The position numbers and the translations under genes were made by a program. DNA of 47,683 nucleotides from contig NZ_MUXY01000012.1 of the NCBI RefSeq assembly GCF_002015035.1, positions 1-47,683 on the forward strand, written 5' to 3'. The notes under the pieces were generated by a model. That model was not told where the DNA came from. It saw only the letters and a program-made list of their open reading frames with translations, and did no database searches. This DNA is from Haemophilus parahaemolyticus (GTDB lineage: Bacteria; Pseudomonadota; Gammaproteobacteria; Enterobacterales; Pasteurellaceae). Shown here one piece after another: positions 46,428-47,683 of the stretch. How positions within the stretch are numbered: position 1 is the first letter of the stretch; each line of letters starts with the position of its first letter.

Positions 46428-47669
46428 TTATTTATCTGCTAAATCTACGTGGTAGAAGTTGTGCAAGCTAAACGGACTGATAGTATAACCTGTTACTTCT
46501 TTACGCACAGGGAAGTAGGTGGTTGAGTGAGCTATGGTTACCCAAGGTGCTTGTTCTTTGAACAATACTTGTGCTTGTTTATAAAGTTCTACACGTTTTT
46601 CGTGATCAGTAATTTGAGCTGCTTCTGTCACTAATTTATCAAACTCTGCATTACAGAATTTCGAATAGTTAGAACCTTGTTTCACCGCTGCACAGCTTAA
46701 TAGGGTATTTAAGAAGTTATCTGGATCACCATTATCACCATTCCATCCCATCATACCTGTTGGATCTTCACCATTACGCAAGCGTTTAAGATATTCACCC
46801 CATTCATAGCTCACAATTTTCGCATTCACACCCACTTTTTTCCAATCTTCTTGGATAAGCTCAGCCATACGACGTGCATTTGGATTATAAGGACGGCTTA
46901 CTGGCATTGCCCAGATTTCTGTATCAAAACCATTTGGAAATCCCGCCTCAGCTAATAATGCTTTAGCTTTTTCAGGGCTATAGTCATAATCTTTTACCGC
47001 ATCGTTATAGCTCCACATTGTTAGTGGAATTGGATTTTTCGCTTTCTCACCAGAGCCTTGGTAAACAGAGCTAATAATCGCATCTTTATTGATAGCGTAA
47101 TTTAATGCCTGGCGCACTTTTTGATTATCAAACGGTTTTTTCTCAGTATTGAAATGTAAGTAGCCAATGTTTAACCCTGGACTTGTCATCAAGTTAATGT
47201 TCGGATCTTTTTTCAGTGTTTCAATATCTGCAGGGTTTGGATAAGGTGCAGCGTGGCATTCACCTTTTTGGATTTTCGCTAAACGAACCGAAGCATCTGG
47301 AGTGATCGAGAATACCAAGCGGTCAATTTTTGCTTTTCCTTCCCAATATTCAGGGAATGCTTTGTATCTAATACTTGAATCTTTTTGATAATCTACAAAT
47401 TGGAATGGGCCAGTACCAATTGGATCGTTATCCACTTTTTCAGGTGTTCCCACTTTTAGCATTTGCTCTGCATATTCAGCCGAGAAAATTGCAACAAAAT
47501 CCATTGCCACGTTCGATAAGAATGGTGCATTTGGCACTTTTAAACTAATTTTCACTGTATAATCATCTACTTTTTCTACTTTATCAATGATATTTGGCAT
47601 ATCCATACCAATAAAGTATTCATAGTTTCCGCCCGAAACTTTGTGATATGGGTGGTTTGGATCTTGGAG
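46428..47669 (-). CDS. dppA: Periplasmic dipeptide-binding protein DppA, 5' part missing
   Basis: Substrate-binding protein of the dipeptide importer (SBP family 5), with about 413 codons of roughly 535 present. The family blocks FSITPDASVRLAKIQKGE, MPVSRPYNPNARRMAELI, YEWGEYLKRL and MMGWNGDNGDPDNF are intact, and the C terminus is complete. Homology continues upstream of the first ATG (47604-47606) through DPNHPYHKVSGGNYEYFIG to about 47666. An in-frame TGA then lies at 47670-47672 and the sequence no longer looks like DppA. Either the gene is interrupted here or the last bases are unreliable. Start and signal peptide are not in the window. Confidence 0.9.
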   Translation of the reverse strand, partial: LQDPNHPYHKVSGGNYEYFIGMDMPNIIDKVEKVDDYTVKISLKVPNAPFLSNVAMDFVAIFSAEYAEQMLKVGTPEKVDNDPIGTGPFQFVDYQKDSSIRYKAFPEYWEGKAKIDRLVFSITPDASVRLAKIQKGECHAAPYPNPADIETLKKDPNINLMTSPGLNIGYLHFNTEKKPFDNQKVRQALNYAINKDAIISSVYQGSGEKAKNPIPLTMWSYNDAVKDYDYSPEKAKALLAEAGFPNGFDTEIWAMPVSRPYNPNARRMAELIQEDWKKVGVNAKIVSYEWGEYLKRLRNGEDPTGMMGWNGDNGDPDNFLNTLLSCAAVKQGSNYSKFCNAEFDKLVTEAAQITDHEKRVELYKQAQVLFKEQAPWVTIAHSTTYFPVRKEVTGYTISPFSLHNFYHVDLADK

Positions 47670-47683
47670 TCAGGTAGAACTAC

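Overview
The window reads as chromosomal DNA of a Pasteurellaceae bacterium. Gene content and order match that family throughout, and DNA-uptake signal cores of the form ACAAGCGGT (or the reverse complement ACCGCTTGT) recur both between and inside genes, for example at 3578, 25664, 28147, 33502, 38291 and 38665. That core is the Actinobacillus pleuropneumoniae-type signal, so the organism probably lies in that branch (Actinobacillus, Glaesserella, Mannheimia, Bibersteinia and relatives). The genus cannot be fixed from the sequence alone. I see no rRNA, tRNA, CRISPR array, prophage, complete insertion sequence or defence system.

Layout. 1-3350: recD and alr, divergent. 3398-7099: an fbpABC ferric-iron transporter on the minus strand. 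7301-10361: uvrD and yjjV. 10431-12932: a catalase with an OxyR site, a gutted lactate permease gene that keeps a perfect CRP site, and a cold-shock gene. 13255-19065: proQ, prc, an L,D-transpeptidase, ycbK and gloC. 19251-22016: argH, nudB, yebC. 22170-25096: a tandem pair of ygiW genes followed by qseBC. 25228-29623: an orphan gene, a Kef-type antiporter, yeaL and htrA. 29883-34813: the mlaFEDCB operon with ibaG, then murA. 34866-40012: an unknown gene, obgE, argS, yecM and two small lipoproteins. 40070-42295: tyrA and a heptosyltransferase gene. 42404-47683: dppFDCB and most of dppA on the minus strand.

How it works together. Most genes are housekeeping: envelope upkeep (mla, murA, prc, L,D-transpeptidase, htrA), nutrient import (iron, dipeptides), DNA repair (recD, uvrD) and amino-acid synthesis (argH, tyrA). 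The most informative content is in the control sites. Near-consensus operators for OxyR, CRP, LexA, QseB, ArgR and TyrR each sit in front of the gene that biology predicts.

No wholly new system is evident. The best leads are the duplicated ygiW genes in front of an apparently self-regulating QseBC system, the internally deleted lactate permease with an intact control region, hairpins built from paired uptake signals, a nested-palindrome repeat family, two uncharacterised genes (25228-25599 and 34866-35483), and a dppA reading frame that breaks exactly at the window edge.
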